64,000 nt of DNA from Burkholderia sp052045245. Its GTDB lineage: Bacteria; Pseudomonadota; Gammaproteobacteria; Burkholderiales; Burkholderiaceae. The notes beneath the pieces were generated by a model that saw nothing but the letters and a program-made list of their open reading frames with translations, searched no databases and had not been told where the DNA came from. A program made the position numbers and the translations under genes. Location of the stretch: the NCBI RefSeq assembly GCF_052045245.1, contig NZ_JBQEON010000010.1, forward strand, positions 116,201 to 180,200. The letters run 5' to 3'. Shown piece by piece: positions 16,772-25,870 of this stretch (position 1 is its first letter; each line of letters opens with the position of its first letter).

Positions 16772-18193
16772 GTGAAGCGTTACGAACAACTGGCCGACGA
16801 TCTGCAGGCGCAGATCGAGCGCGGCGTGTACCGCCCCGGCGAGCGGATTCCGTCGGTGCGGCAGGCGAGCCGGCAGCAGCAGCTCAGCGTCACGACCGTG
16901 CTGCGCGCGTATCTGGTGCTGGAGAGCCGCGGCCTGATCGAGAGCCGGCCGCAGTCCGGCTATTTCGTGCGGGCGCGGGCCACGTTGCCGGCCGAGGCCG
17001 AGCTGCACGTGTCGGCGCCGGCCGCCGAGCCGTCGGCGGTGGACGTGAGCCGGCTCGTGCTGTCGACGCTGCGCTCGATCTCGCGCGACGACGCGGTGCC
17101 GCTCGGCTCGCCGTATCCGGACGCATCGCAGTTCCCGGTGCAGCGTCTCGCGCGCTACGCGCAGGCGATCGGGCGGCGCCGCACGCGCTGGGGCGTGATC
17201 GACGACCTGCCGCCCGGCAACCAGGAACTGATCCGCCAGATCGCGCGGCGCTACGCGGAGCGCGGGATCGCGGTCGAGCCGGGCGAGATCGTGGTGACGA
17301 TCGGCGCGACCGAGGCGATCAATCTTTGCCTGCAGGCGGTCGCCAAACCCGGTGACACGATCGCCGTCGAGTCGCCGACGTTCTACGCGATGCTGCACGC
17401 GATCGAGCGGATGGGCATGCGCGCGCTGGAAGTGGCGACGCACCCGGGCGACGGCATCGATCTCGGCGCGCTCGAACGGATCCTCGAGCGCGAGCGCATC
17501 GCCGCGTGCATGGTGATGCCCAATTTCCAGAATCCGCTCGGCTTCCAGATGCCCGATGCGCGCAAGCGCGCGCTCGTCGAGCTGCTCGCGAAGCACGGCG
17601 TGCCCGCGATCGAGAGCGACGTCTATCACGAGCTGCATTTCGGCGACACGACGCCGAGCGCGCTGAAGTCGTACGATCGGCACGGGCTCGTGCTGCATTG
17701 CGCGTCGTTCACGAAGAGCCTGTCGCCGCGCTACCGGATCGGCTGGGCGATGCCCGGACGCTATCGCGACCAGGTCGAGAAGCTGAAATTCCTGAACACG
17801 CTCGCGACGCCCGCGATCGAGCAGCTCGCGATCGCCGAATACCTGAAGTACGACGGCTACGATTTCCACCTGCGGCGCATGCGCAAGCAGTACGCACAGC
17901 AGGCGAGCCTGATGAGCGCGATGGTGCGGCGTTTCTTCCCGGAAGGCACGCGGCTGTCGCAGCCGCAAGGCGGGTACGTGCTATGGGTCGAGCTGCCGGC
18001 GCAGGTCGATGCGATGAAGCTGTATGCGCTCGCGCTCGCGCAAGGGATCACGGTCGGGCCGGGGCACATGTTCTCGGCGACGAACGATTACCGGCATTTC
18101 ATCCGGCTCAACTACAGCTATCCGTGGTCGCGGCAGATCGAGGACGCGCTGAAGGCGCTGGGGCGGCTCGCGACCGAGTGCGCGGGGCGGTGA
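16772..18193 (+). CDS. MocR-type regulator: GntR winged helix fused to aminotransferase fold
   Basis: This 473-residue protein has a GntR winged helix at residues 1-66 (RPGERIPSVRQASRQQQLSVTTVLRAYLVLESRGLIESRPQSGYFV region) and a fold-type I aminotransferase domain. PLP-binding residues are Asn254 (NFQNPLG), Asp283 and Tyr285 (ESDVYHELHF), and the Schiff-base lysine Lys315 (SFTKSLSPR). The start is GTG at 16772, set by AGGGAGG just upstream; a longer frame from 16673 has no family residues. It is divergent from the molybdoenzyme gene, which it probably regulates in response to a PLP-reactive ligand. Confidence 0.9.
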   Translation: MKRYEQLADDLQAQIERGVYRPGERIPSVRQASRQQQLSVTTVLRAYLVLESRGLIESRPQSGYFVRARATLPAEAELHVSAPAAEPSAVDVSRLVLSTLRSISRDDAVPLGSPYPDASQFPVQRLARYAQAIGRRRTRWGVIDDLPPGNQELIRQIARRYAERGIAVEPGEIVVTIGATEAINLCLQAVAKPGDTIAVESPTFYAMLHAIERMGMRALEVATHPGDGIDLGALERILERERIAACMVMPNFQNPLGFQMPDARKRALVELLAKHGVPAIESDVYHELHFGDTTPSALKSYDRHGLVLHCASFTKSLSPRYRIGWAMPGRYRDQVEKLKFLNTLATPAIEQLAIAEYLKYDGYDFHLRRMRKQYAQQASLMSAMVRRFFPEGTRLSQPQGGYVLWVELPAQVDAMKLYALALAQGITVGPGHMFSATNDYRHFIRLNYSYPWSRQIEDALKALGRLATECAGR

Positions 18194-18212
18194 GCGGCGC
18201 GATGCGCGGTGG

Positions 18213-18277
18213 CTGCCCGGTAACTGCCCGGTAACTGCCCGGTAACTGCCCGGTAACTGCCCGGTAACTGCCCGGTA
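18213..18277. repeat. Six-copy 11-bp tandem repeat
   Basis: The unit CTGCCCGGTAA is repeated perfectly five times from 18213, with a sixth copy lacking the last base and ending at 18277. It lies in the 121-base gap between the convergent ends of the MocR and channel genes. No spacer structure is present. The 11-bp period is about one helical turn. The copy number is likely variable through slippage. Confidence 0.95.
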
Positions 18278-18314
18278 GCCGGCGGCGGCCCGTGGCTGGC
18301 CGCCGCGGCATGCA

Positions 18315-19574
18315 TTACTGCGCGTTCGTGGCCTGCAGTTCGGCTTGCACCGCGCCGACCATCCGGCGCATGTCGAAGCCCGACGGGTGCTGGTACACGC
18401 GCAACCCGAATTCCGGCAGCACCGCGATCAGGTGATCGAACAGGTCGGACTGGATCGCCTCGTAGTCGACCCAGGTCGTCGTGTCGGTGAAGCAGTACAG
18501 TTCGAGCGGAATGCCCTCGGCCGTCAGCGGCAGCTGGCGCGCCATCGACGTCATGTCGCGGCGAATGCGCGGATGGCCCAACAGGTAGTTCGCGACGTAC
18601 GCGCGAAACGTGCCGAGATTCGTCAGCTGGCGGCGGTTCGCCGGGCAGTCGCCGGCCGCGCCGAGCGTGCCGTTCCATTGCGCGATCGCGTCGACCTTGT
18701 CTTCCAGGTAATCCTTCAGCAGCGTCAGGCGCTCGAGCCGTTCGATCTCGTCGTTGGCGAGAAAGCGCACGCTGGTCGCGTCGATGAACAGCGCGCGCTT
18801 GATCCGGCGCCCCCCGGCTTCGGTCATCCCGCGCCAGTTCTGGTAGCTCTCGGTGATCAGCTTCCAGGTCGGCACCGTGATGATCGTGTGATCGAAGTTC
18901 GCGACCTTGACCGTGTTCAGCGTGATGTCGATGACGGTGCCGTCCGCGCCGGCCGACGGCATCGTGATCCAGTCGCCGATCCGCAGCATGTCGTTCGACG
19001 ACAGCTGCACGCCGGCGACGAGGCCGAGCAGCGTGTCCTTGAAGATCAGCATCAGCACCGCCGACATCGCGCCGATACCCGACAGCAGCAGGCCGATCTG
19101 CTTGCCGGTCGCGTCGCCGATCACGACGAGCGCGGCCGTGATGAACATCACCAGCTTGACGAGCTGCATCGCGCCTTTCAGCGACAGGCGCGGCTGGTCG
19201 CGCTGGCTCGTGCGGTGCGCGTGTTCCAGCGCGGACAGCGTCGCGCTGATCGTCATCGACACCAGGAACACGATCAGCGCGAACAGCACCTTGTCGGCGG
19301 CCTGCGCGGCAGCGGCCGGGATGCCGGGCACCGCGCCGAGCCCGAGCTTGATCACGACGAACGGCACGATGCGGTTCAGCCACCTGAAGGCGCCGAACTC
19401 GAACAGCGCATCGTCGATACGGGTCGCCGACAGCCGCGCGAGACGCGCGACCACGCGGAACAGCAGGAAATGGACGGCGGCCGTGATCGCGCCGGCGGCC
19501 GCAAGCAGGATGAGGAGGCCGGCGAGCGGCGCAAACCAGGGTTCGTTCAAGGTCATAAGGTCAGGCAGGGTCAT
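18315..19574 (-). CDS. MscS-family mechanosensitive channel, YbdG/MscM-like
   Basis: This 419-residue membrane protein has about five N-terminal hydrophobic segments (residues 13-190) and then the MscS pore and beta domain (GIGAMSAVLMLIFKDTLLGLVAGVQLSSNDMLRIGDWITMPSAGADGTV). Its length and the C-terminal domain (RRIKRALFIDATSVRFL) match E. coli YbdG (415 residues), a miniconductance channel, better than MscS itself. It should release solutes on osmotic downshock. Two starts are possible, 19574 and 19556, and neither has a clear ribosome site; the longer is given. Confidence 0.83.
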   Translation of the reverse strand: MTLPDLMTLNEPWFAPLAGLLILLAAAGAITAAVHFLLFRVVARLARLSATRIDDALFEFGAFRWLNRIVPFVVIKLGLGAVPGIPAAAAQAADKVLFALIVFLVSMTISATLSALEHAHRTSQRDQPRLSLKGAMQLVKLVMFITAALVVIGDATGKQIGLLLSGIGAMSAVLMLIFKDTLLGLVAGVQLSSNDMLRIGDWITMPSAGADGTVIDITLNTVKVANFDHTIITVPTWKLITESYQNWRGMTEAGGRRIKRALFIDATSVRFLANDEIERLERLTLLKDYLEDKVDAIAQWNGTLGAAGDCPANRRQLTNLGTFRAYVANYLLGHPRIRRDMTSMARQLPLTAEGIPLELYCFTDTTTWVDYEAIQSDLFDHLIAVLPEFGLRVYQHPSGFDMRRMVGAVQAELQATNAQ

Positions 19575-19824
19575 TCGCGTGCGTTGAATCGGCGCCGCGA
19601 TGCGGCGCGCGCCCGATGAAGGGCACATGAAAGGGACCGTGATTGTGCCATCGGGTTCCGGTCGGGGGCGGGACATGCCAGCCTGTCGTCGGGGCTCCCG
19701 AACATCCTCACCGTCGTGCGGGTTGCCGTTGCGTCGTGGCGCCTCGTCGTTCAAGCCGCGCAACATACTGTGTACTTGCCACGCGCGGCCCGCTCGGGGC
19801 ACGATGCGCGAACGACTTCGCAAA

Positions 19825-19848
19825 CCCCGTTACCCCGTTACCCCGTTA
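19825..19848. repeat. 8-bp tandem repeat upstream of the SulP gene
   Basis: The unit CCCCGTTA is present three times without interruption, followed by the related CCCGGT. It sits 34 bases before the SulP start, in the 307-base divergent gap between the channel and transporter genes. Nothing else was recognised in that gap. The repeat could affect spacing in the 5' leader. Confidence 0.85.
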
Positions 19849-19881
19849 CCCGGTCAATCCGCTCAGACACGCATTTCACGC

Positions 19882-21600
19882 ATGCCAGATTCCAACGAAA
19901 GCCGGTCGTTTCCCGTGCGGCTGCTGAAGGGCATTCTGCCGATTCATCGCGCGTCGGCCATCCGCGACGTGTTCGCGGGCATCTCGCTCGCATCGATGGA
20001 TATCCCGCAGGTGCTCGGCTATGCACGCATCGCCGGCATGCCGGCCGTGACGGGCCTCTATACCGTGTTCCTGCCGCTGATCGCGTTCGCGTGCTTCGGC
20101 GCGTCGCGGCATCTGGTGGTGGCCGCCGACTCCGCGACCGCGACGATCTTCGCGAGCCGCCTGTCGTCGATGGCGCCACAAGGTAGCGCCGAGTATGTCG
20201 CGCTGGCCGGCATGGTTGCGTTGCTGACCGCCGCGATGCTGCTGCTGGCGCGCATCTTCAAGCTCGGCTTTCTCGCCGACTTCCTGTCGCGCACGGTGCT
20301 GGTCGGCTTTCTCGCCGGTGTCGGCGTGCAGGTGTCGATCGCGATGCTCGGCGACATGCTCGGGCTGGCCGTGCCGTATCCGGCCTCGCGCAGCGTCGCC
20401 CAGCTCGACTACGTCGTCACGCACGCCGTTCATGCGCACCGGCCGACGCTCGCGCTGGCGGTGCTCGTCGTCGTCGCGATTCTCGCGTGCAAGCGCTTCC
20501 TGCCGCGCGTGCCGATGCCGATGATCGCGGTCGCGGGCAGCATCGCGGCAAGCGCCGCATTCGGCTTTTCCGCGCATGGCATCGCGGTGCTCGGGCCGGT
20601 CGCGGGCGGCTTGCCGCCGCTGCGCTGGCCGTCCGTCACGTGGCAGCAATTCCTCGATCTCGTGCCGGTCGCTGCGTCGTGCTTCGTGATGATCATCGCG
20701 CAGAGCGCGGCGGCGGCCCGCGTGTTCGCGCAGCAGTACGGCGAGGACGTCGACACCAACGCGGACATCCTCGGGCTGGCGGCCGCGAACGCGGCGGCGG
20801 CGGTGGGCGGCGCGTTCGTCGTCAACGGCAGCCCGACGCAGACCGCGATGGCCGACGGCGCGGGCGTGCGCAGTCAGATCGGACACCTGACGTTTGCGGC
20901 GGTCGTCGCGGTGGTGCTGCTGTTCCTGAGCCCGACGCTGCAATACCTGCCGCATGCGGTGCTGGCCGGCATCGTGTTCACGATCGCGCTCGGGCTGATC
21001 AACGTGCGCAGCCTCGCGGCGATCCGCAAGGAAAGCCCCGGCGAGTTCACGCTCGCGCTCGGCACCGCCGTGGCCGTCGTGACGGTCGGCGTCGAGCACG
21101 GGATCCTGCTGGCCGTTGCGTTGTCGTTGATGCGGCACGTGCGTCACAGCTATCAGCCGCACACGATGGTGCTCGAAGCCGCGCAAGGTAACGGGCGATG
21201 GCTGCCGGTGCCGGCGCGACCCGGCGCGATGACGGCGCCGGGGCTGATCGTCTACCGGTTCGGCTCCGACCTGTTCTTTGCGAACGACCATCTGTTCGCC
21301 GCCGAAGTGATCGAGCTCGTCGACGCGTCGCCGGTGCCGCTGCGCTGGTTCATCGTCGATGCGGGGGCGATCACCGATCTCGATTACTCGGCCGCGCGGA
21401 CCCTCACCGATCTCGTCGAGGTGCTGCATGCGCGCCGGATCGGCGTGCTGTTCGGGCGCGTGAACCGCTATCTGCACGCGGACATGGAGCGCCATCGGAT
21501 CACCGGGATCGTCGGCGCGTCGTGCATCTTCCCGACGCTGCATCAGGCGCTGGAAGCGGCGGGCGTGACGCCGGCCCAGCAGGAGCCGGGTGTGGTGTAG
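19882..21600 (+). CDS. SulP/SLC26-family anion transporter with STAS domain
   Basis: This 572-residue inner-membrane transporter carries the SulP core (DVFAGISLASMDIPQVLGYARIAGMPAVTGLYT and the conserved VVNGSPTQTAMADGAG region) and a C-terminal cytoplasmic STAS domain (about residues 440-560, RWFIVDAGAITDLDYSAARTL). Members carry sulfate, bicarbonate or dicarboxylates; the substrate here cannot be read from sequence. No carbonic anhydrase or sulfate-assimilation gene is adjacent. The ATG at 19882 begins MPDSNESR; upstream codons include the 8-bp repeat and are not protein-like. Confidence 0.87.
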   Translation: MPDSNESRSFPVRLLKGILPIHRASAIRDVFAGISLASMDIPQVLGYARIAGMPAVTGLYTVFLPLIAFACFGASRHLVVAADSATATIFASRLSSMAPQGSAEYVALAGMVALLTAAMLLLARIFKLGFLADFLSRTVLVGFLAGVGVQVSIAMLGDMLGLAVPYPASRSVAQLDYVVTHAVHAHRPTLALAVLVVVAILACKRFLPRVPMPMIAVAGSIAASAAFGFSAHGIAVLGPVAGGLPPLRWPSVTWQQFLDLVPVAASCFVMIIAQSAAAARVFAQQYGEDVDTNADILGLAAANAAAAVGGAFVVNGSPTQTAMADGAGVRSQIGHLTFAAVVAVVLLFLSPTLQYLPHAVLAGIVFTIALGLINVRSLAAIRKESPGEFTLALGTAVAVVTVGVEHGILLAVALSLMRHVRHSYQPHTMVLEAAQGNGRWLPVPARPGAMTAPGLIVYRFGSDLFFANDHLFAAEVIELVDASPVPLRWFIVDAGAITDLDYSAARTLTDLVEVLHARRIGVLFGRVNRYLHADMERHRITGIVGASCIFPTLHQALEAAGVTPAQQEPGVV

Positions 21601-21615
21601 CGGGGCGCCCGTCTC

Positions 21616-23070
21616 TCAGCGCGAACCGGCTCGCGTGGCGCCCGCCGGCCGTCCGCCCGCGCCGCTCGACCACCGCGGCAGCCGCAGCGTCGTCACGAAG
21701 CTTGCCGCATGCAGCGCGCAAAGCAGCCCGAACGCCCATGCGTAGGCCGTGCCGTGCGTGCCGCCCGTCGTCGCCGGTTCGAGCTGCAGCCGCCACGCGA
21801 GAAACAGCGTGCACAGGGTCGTGAACGTCGGGCCGCCGAGACGCTGGACGATATTGAGCGACGTCGTCGCCATCGGCAGGTTGCGCCGCTCGACCGACGC
21901 ATACGCGGCGGAAATCGACGGCACGCCGATCGCGCTTTGGCCCATCCCGCGCAGAAACAGCGCGGGCACGAGCGCGTACGGATCGTAGCCGGCCAGGGCG
22001 AGAAACACGAACGGCAGCGTCGCGACGAGCGCGAGCAGCGCGCCGGCGGCGGCCAGCCGGCGGACGCCGAACCGGTTCGTCAGCGCGCCCATCGACGGAT
22101 AGGTGACGAGCATGCCGAGCCCGAGCGGCGCGAGCAGCCAGCCCATCTCGCCGGGCGAGCGGCCGCACGCTTCGATCAGGAACACCGGAATCAGCATCTG
22201 GCCCGCGTAGATCGCGCCATTCGACAGGAACTGCGTGGCGGCGGCCGCGCCGAATACGCGCGAGCGAAACAGCGCGAGATCGATCAGTGCGTGCTCGCCC
22301 TTGCGTTGCTCGACGCGCAGGAAGGCCGCGAGCAGCAGCACGGACGCCGCGATCGCGGCGAGGCCGGGCGCGGCGTCGAGCCGCTCCGCGCCATACAGGA
22401 ACAGCACGAGCGCCGGCGACAGCAGCGCGAGGCCGACCCAGTCGAGTTCGCGCCGCTGCGTTTCGTCGCGGTCGCCGGGCAGGAGTCGCGCGGCCAGCAC
22501 AAGCGCCAGCGCGCCGACCGGCAGGTTCACGAGAAACAGCCAGCGCCATGACGCGTGTTGCAGGATCGTGCCGGCGACGACCGGGCCCAGGATCGGCGCG
22601 ATCAGCACGGGCACCGCCGCATAACCGACCACGCGCGCCATCTGCTGACCGGCCACGCGCGCGATCATCATCTGCGCCATCGGCGCGAGCAACCCGCCGC
22701 TGATGCCTTGCAGCACGCGGAACGCGATCAGCGATGGCGCGGACCACGCGAGCCCGCACAGCGCCGACGTCAGCGTGAACGCGGAGAAGCACCACAGGTA
22801 CAGCGCCTTGGCACCGATGCGGTCGACCAGCCAGCCGTTCAGCGGCAGCACCAGCGTGAGCGCGAGCAGGTAGCCGCTCGTCACCCACTGGATCGTCGAC
22901 AGGCTCGCGTGCAGGTCGGTCGCGAGGCTCGACAGCGACACGTTGACGATCGTCGCGTCGAGCTGCGACAGCAGCGAGCCGAGCGTCGCGACCGCGCTGA
23001 CTTTCCAGATCGACGCATCGAGCCGGCCGGCCGCAGGGCCCGGCGCCGGCTGGGCGCGCGGGTCGCTCAC
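21616..23070 (-). CDS. DHA2-type MFS multidrug exporter
   Basis: This 484-residue exporter of the EmrB/QacA group has the N-terminal LDATIVNVSLSSLATDLHASLSTIQWVTSGYLLALTLVLPLNGWLVDRIGAKALY region with motif A and the LAPILGPVVAGTIL motif C of drug/H+ antiporters. Its ATG overlaps the isochorismatase-like gene's stop by four bases (ATGA), so the two are coupled in the MarR operon. No HlyD-type adaptor accompanies it. The exported compound is unknown. Confidence 0.88.
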   Translation of the reverse strand: MSDPRAQPAPGPAAGRLDASIWKVSAVATLGSLLSQLDATIVNVSLSSLATDLHASLSTIQWVTSGYLLALTLVLPLNGWLVDRIGAKALYLWCFSAFTLTSALCGLAWSAPSLIAFRVLQGISGGLLAPMAQMMIARVAGQQMARVVGYAAVPVLIAPILGPVVAGTILQHASWRWLFLVNLPVGALALVLAARLLPGDRDETQRRELDWVGLALLSPALVLFLYGAERLDAAPGLAAIAASVLLLAAFLRVEQRKGEHALIDLALFRSRVFGAAAATQFLSNGAIYAGQMLIPVFLIEACGRSPGEMGWLLAPLGLGMLVTYPSMGALTNRFGVRRLAAAGALLALVATLPFVFLALAGYDPYALVPALFLRGMGQSAIGVPSISAAYASVERRNLPMATTSLNIVQRLGGPTFTTLCTLFLAWRLQLEPATTGGTHGTAYAWAFGLLCALHAASFVTTLRLPRWSSGAGGRPAGATRAGSR

Positions 23071-23630
23071 GCGCCGCGCCGGCCGAGCAGCGCGACGATG
23101 TCTTGCGTCGAACCCGTTTCGCCGAGACGCGGGAACAGTCGTTCGACGCTGTTGATGTGTGCGTCCGCGTTCAGGTCCGTCATCGCGTCGACCGCGAGCG
23201 TCACGTTGTAGCCGAGTTCGTGCGCTTGCCGGGCGGTCGATTCGACGCCAATGCTGGTCGCGATGCCGGCCAGCACGATCTGCGTGACGCCGGCCGCCTT
23301 CAGGTAGGCGTCGAGACCGGTGCCGGTAAACGCACCCCAGGTCTTCTTCGTCACGACGTGGTCGCCCGGCTGGCGGTTCAATTCGGGCACGAGTTCGGCC
23401 CAGTCGGCCGGGAACGGATCCTTGCGCGGCGGTTGCTGCGTACGGCCCGGTGCGCCGCCGTCAACGTTGACGAGCACGACCGGCAGGCCGCGGCTGCGGA
23501 ATGCGTCGAGCAGTTCGCGCGTGCGCTCGATCACCGGCGCGACCGGGTGCGACGTGGGCAGGGCGACGATGCCCTTTTGCAGGTCGATGACGACGAGTGC
23601 CGTGTTCGTGTCGAGACGGGTTGTGCTCAT
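23067..23630 (-). CDS. Isochorismatase-like hydrolase lacking the usual cysteine
   Basis: This 187-residue cysteine-hydrolase fold protein has the general-base Asp16 (VVIDLQKG) and Lys95 (VTKKTWGAF), but where nicotinamidase-type members have the nucleophilic Cys it has Gly128 (AGIATSIGVESTARQA). True isochorismatases such as EntB also lack the cysteine, so it may hydrolyse a vinyl ether or have another chemistry. It sits between marR and an exporter gene in one operon, suggesting metabolism of the compound that is sensed and exported. Confidence 0.83.
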   Translation of the reverse strand: MSTTRLDTNTALVVIDLQKGIVALPTSHPVAPVIERTRELLDAFRSRGLPVVLVNVDGGAPGRTQQPPRKDPFPADWAELVPELNRQPGDHVVTKKTWGAFTGTGLDAYLKAAGVTQIVLAGIATSIGVESTARQAHELGYNVTLAVDAMTDLNADAHINSVERLFPRLGETGSTQDIVALLGRRGA

Positions 23631-23700
23631 GATGTCGATGCTCCGGGAATGGGGCGAAAGGAAGCGTGCGCGCGGATGGCGCGCGGCACGCAGGTGGAGG

Positions 23701-24156
23701 TCACTGGTCGCCGATGCGGCGGATCAGCGGAATCGCGGCGGCGAGCGTGCGGATGTCTTCGGGGTCGAGGTTCCCGATCGCGGCGCCGAGCCACTTGTGC
23801 TTCGCGGTGTCGCGCTTGCGCCGTGCTTCCAGGCCGGCCGCGGTCAGCAGGAACAGGATCTGGCGGCCGTCGGTCGGGTGCGGCTCGCGTTCGACGAGCC
23901 CGTCTTCCTCGAGGCTCGCGAGAATCGCCTTCATCGACTGCGGTTTCATCGCTTCGGCGCGGGCGAGATCGGCGGTGGTCATCGGGCCCTGTCGTTCGAG
24001 CCGCGCGAGCGCACTCGTCTGTGACATGCCGAGCCCCTCGGATTCGATCTCGGAACGCAGCCGGCGGATCAACTGGCCGACCGCGAGGGTCAGGTCGGCG
24101 GCGACGGCGTCGGCGCAAGCGCCGGTGGTGCGGGGCGGTGTCATGCGGCGGATCAT
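23701..24156 (-). CDS. MarR-family transcriptional regulator
   Basis: This 151-residue winged-helix regulator has the recognition region TTADLARAEAMKPQSMKAILASLEEDGLVEREPHPTDGRQILFLLTAAG, with the DGR wing tip. It leads the marR-isochorismatase-MFS operon. The ATG at 24156 is given; a second ATG at 24144 is possible and would leave more room after the operator. The near-perfect 24-bp palindrome just upstream is the probable autorepressor site. Confidence 0.88.
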   Translation of the reverse strand: MIRRMTPPRTTGACADAVAADLTLAVGQLIRRLRSEIESEGLGMSQTSALARLERQGPMTTADLARAEAMKPQSMKAILASLEEDGLVEREPHPTDGRQILFLLTAAGLEARRKRDTAKHKWLGAAIGNLDPEDIRTLAAAIPLIRRIGDQ

Positions 24157-24165
24157 AGAACACGA

Positions 24166-24189
24166 CAGTCAAACTTGCAAGTTTAACTG
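24166..24189 (-). promoter_or_regulatory. MarR operator upstream of the marR operon
   Basis: A 24-bp inverted repeat has a perfect 14-bp core AAACTTGCAAGTTT (24171-24184) and outer arms CAGT/ACTG, with only one mismatched pair. It begins ten bases upstream of the marR ATG, where binding would block transcription. MarR proteins typically bind palindromes of this length. Confidence 0.8.
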
Positions 24190-24307
24190 TTGAATCGGGC
24201 GTGGTTTCACGACATGCGGTGTGTCAGGGCGGTCGGCGCGCGGGGGAGAGGATGGCAAGGCGGCCGCCGGTTTGCGACAGGGCCGTTGCGGGCGACGTGA
24301 CCGGGCG

Positions 24308-24544
24308 CTACGCGTGGCGCGGCACCGGCACCGGCACGACGTCGTTGTACCTGGGCGACGCATTCTCGTGCAGCAGGTCGCCGAGATATTGCGCGAGCTC
24401 GCCGGCGGCGAGCGCTGACGGAATCTGCAGGTTGGCCGGACGCCGCTTGCCGTCGGTGCCGAGATCGAACGCGGCCCAGCGACCGTTCGAACGCACGACG
24501 GCGAGCAGGCGTCCGAACGCGTTGAAACGGTATTCGTCCTGCAT
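24308..24544 (-). CDS. Small conserved cytoplasmic protein, probably DUF7661
   Basis: This 78-residue protein begins MQDEYRFNAFGRLLAVVRSNGRWAAF and contains DLGTDGKRRPANLQIPSALAAGELAQYLGDLLHENA. The YRF..FGR and GKRRPA motifs and the length recall the DUF7661 group of small proteins found in Burkholderiales and Pseudomonas. The function is unknown. It follows the endopeptidase gene in the same direction after 51 bases and may be cotranscribed. The family name is from memory. Confidence 0.65.
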   Translation of the reverse strand: MQDEYRFNAFGRLLAVVRSNGRWAAFDLGTDGKRRPANLQIPSALAAGELAQYLGDLLHENASPRYNDVVPVPVPRHA

Positions 24545-24595
24545 CGCGTCGCTCCTTCGTGGTTGAGCGCGCCGGCCGCGTGCGCCGTGTCGCGC

Positions 24596-25671
24596 TTACT
24601 GGATCGAGCAGGCCAGCCAGCGATGGATCTTCAGCGCATCGCTCGACACGCCCGCGCGCGTCGGCGCACCGAGCAGCACGATCGTTTCGCGGCGGCCCTT
24701 CACGCGCATGCGCATCACGACGCCGTGCCCCGATTCGTTGATGAAGCCGGTTTTCTGCAGTCGGATCGGCAGGCGGCCGTAGCGGACGAGCGGATCGGAA
24801 TTCACATACAGCAGTTCGGTGTCGCCGGCCTGCACGGTGGTCGACGTGTCCGTCGAGAAATAGCGGATCAGCGGATCCTGCGCGGCCGCGCCGACGAGCC
24901 GCGCGAGATCCTCGGCCGTCGACACGTTGTGCGGCGACAGGCCGGTCGGTTCGCGGAAATGCGTGTTGCGCATCCTGAGCCGGCGCGCTTCGCGGTTCAT
25001 CGCCTGCACGAACGCGGCGCGCCCACCCGGATAGTCGCGGCTCAGCGCGGCCGCCGCACGATTTTCCGACGACATCAGCGCGATATGGAACATCTGGCGG
25101 CGCGACAGTTCGGCGCCGACCGGCAGCCGCGAACCGGTGAACTTGATCGTGTCGCGGTCGCGTGCGGTGACGCGCAGCACGCCATTCAGCGGCCGGTCCG
25201 CGTCGCGCGCGACGACGGCGGTCATCAGCTTCGAGATCGACGCGATCGGCCGCACGGTGCGCGCGTTGCGGGCCAGCAGCGGCGTGCCGGAATCGACGTC
25301 GACCACGTAGGCCGCGCGCGAATGCAGCGAGCGCACCGCGCGCGGGCTGTAGCCGCAGCTCGCGAGCAGACGCGGCTTCGCGGTGGGGCGCGGGCGAACC
25401 GCGGTCGTGCGTTTCGCGCGCCGGTGTTNGGCACCGCGTGACGCTTGACCGCGTGATGCTTCACACGCGGCTGGCGGCGCTTGATGGCGTGCTTCTTGCG
25501 GTGGACGGGTTGCTTCTTGACGACTTTCGCATGCGCATGCGGGGCCGTGGCGCGATGCGGCTGCGCGCGCTGCTGCGCGGACGCGTTCGTTGCGAACGCG
25601 AGTGTCAGGAACGAGAGGGCGATGAGCAGGGTGGTCCGGGCGCGGGGCAGGCGCGCGATGAGGCCGGTCAA
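24596..25671 (-). CDS. pbpG: D-alanyl-D-alanine endopeptidase, PbpG-like (S11), frame broken at undetermined base 25429
   Basis: The product has a Sec signal peptide (MTGLIARLPRARTTLLIAL, cleaved near ASAQ) and a very basic His/Lys/Arg linker, then an S11 domain with SxxK as SISK, SxN as SSEN and KTG as KTGF. It would cleave peptide cross-links in the periplasm, like E. coli PBP7. The signal peptide and the catalytic domain lie in different frames that change at N25429. One extra base there restores a single protein, so the break is probably a sequencing gap rather than a mutation. The domain frame alone lacks a signal peptide. Confidence 0.8.
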
Positions 25672-25870
25672 GCGAAAGTCTCCTTTTCACGCGCGTTGCG
25701 GCGGCGCGAAATGCGTGGGCGGTCAGCGGGTGCGGGAAATTATAAGGTCGATCGTGGGGCGATGACGATAGATGCGCACGCATTGGCGCGTGATACGGGC
25801 GGATTTCTGCTGTTCTTTTGCGGTGGGTCGAGGGTGCGCACTGAGAGCGGAATGCGCGCGAGGCGGTGGC

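Noticed and set aside
18213..18277. CRISPR-like array
   Set aside because: The repeats are 11 bp and directly adjacent with no spacers.
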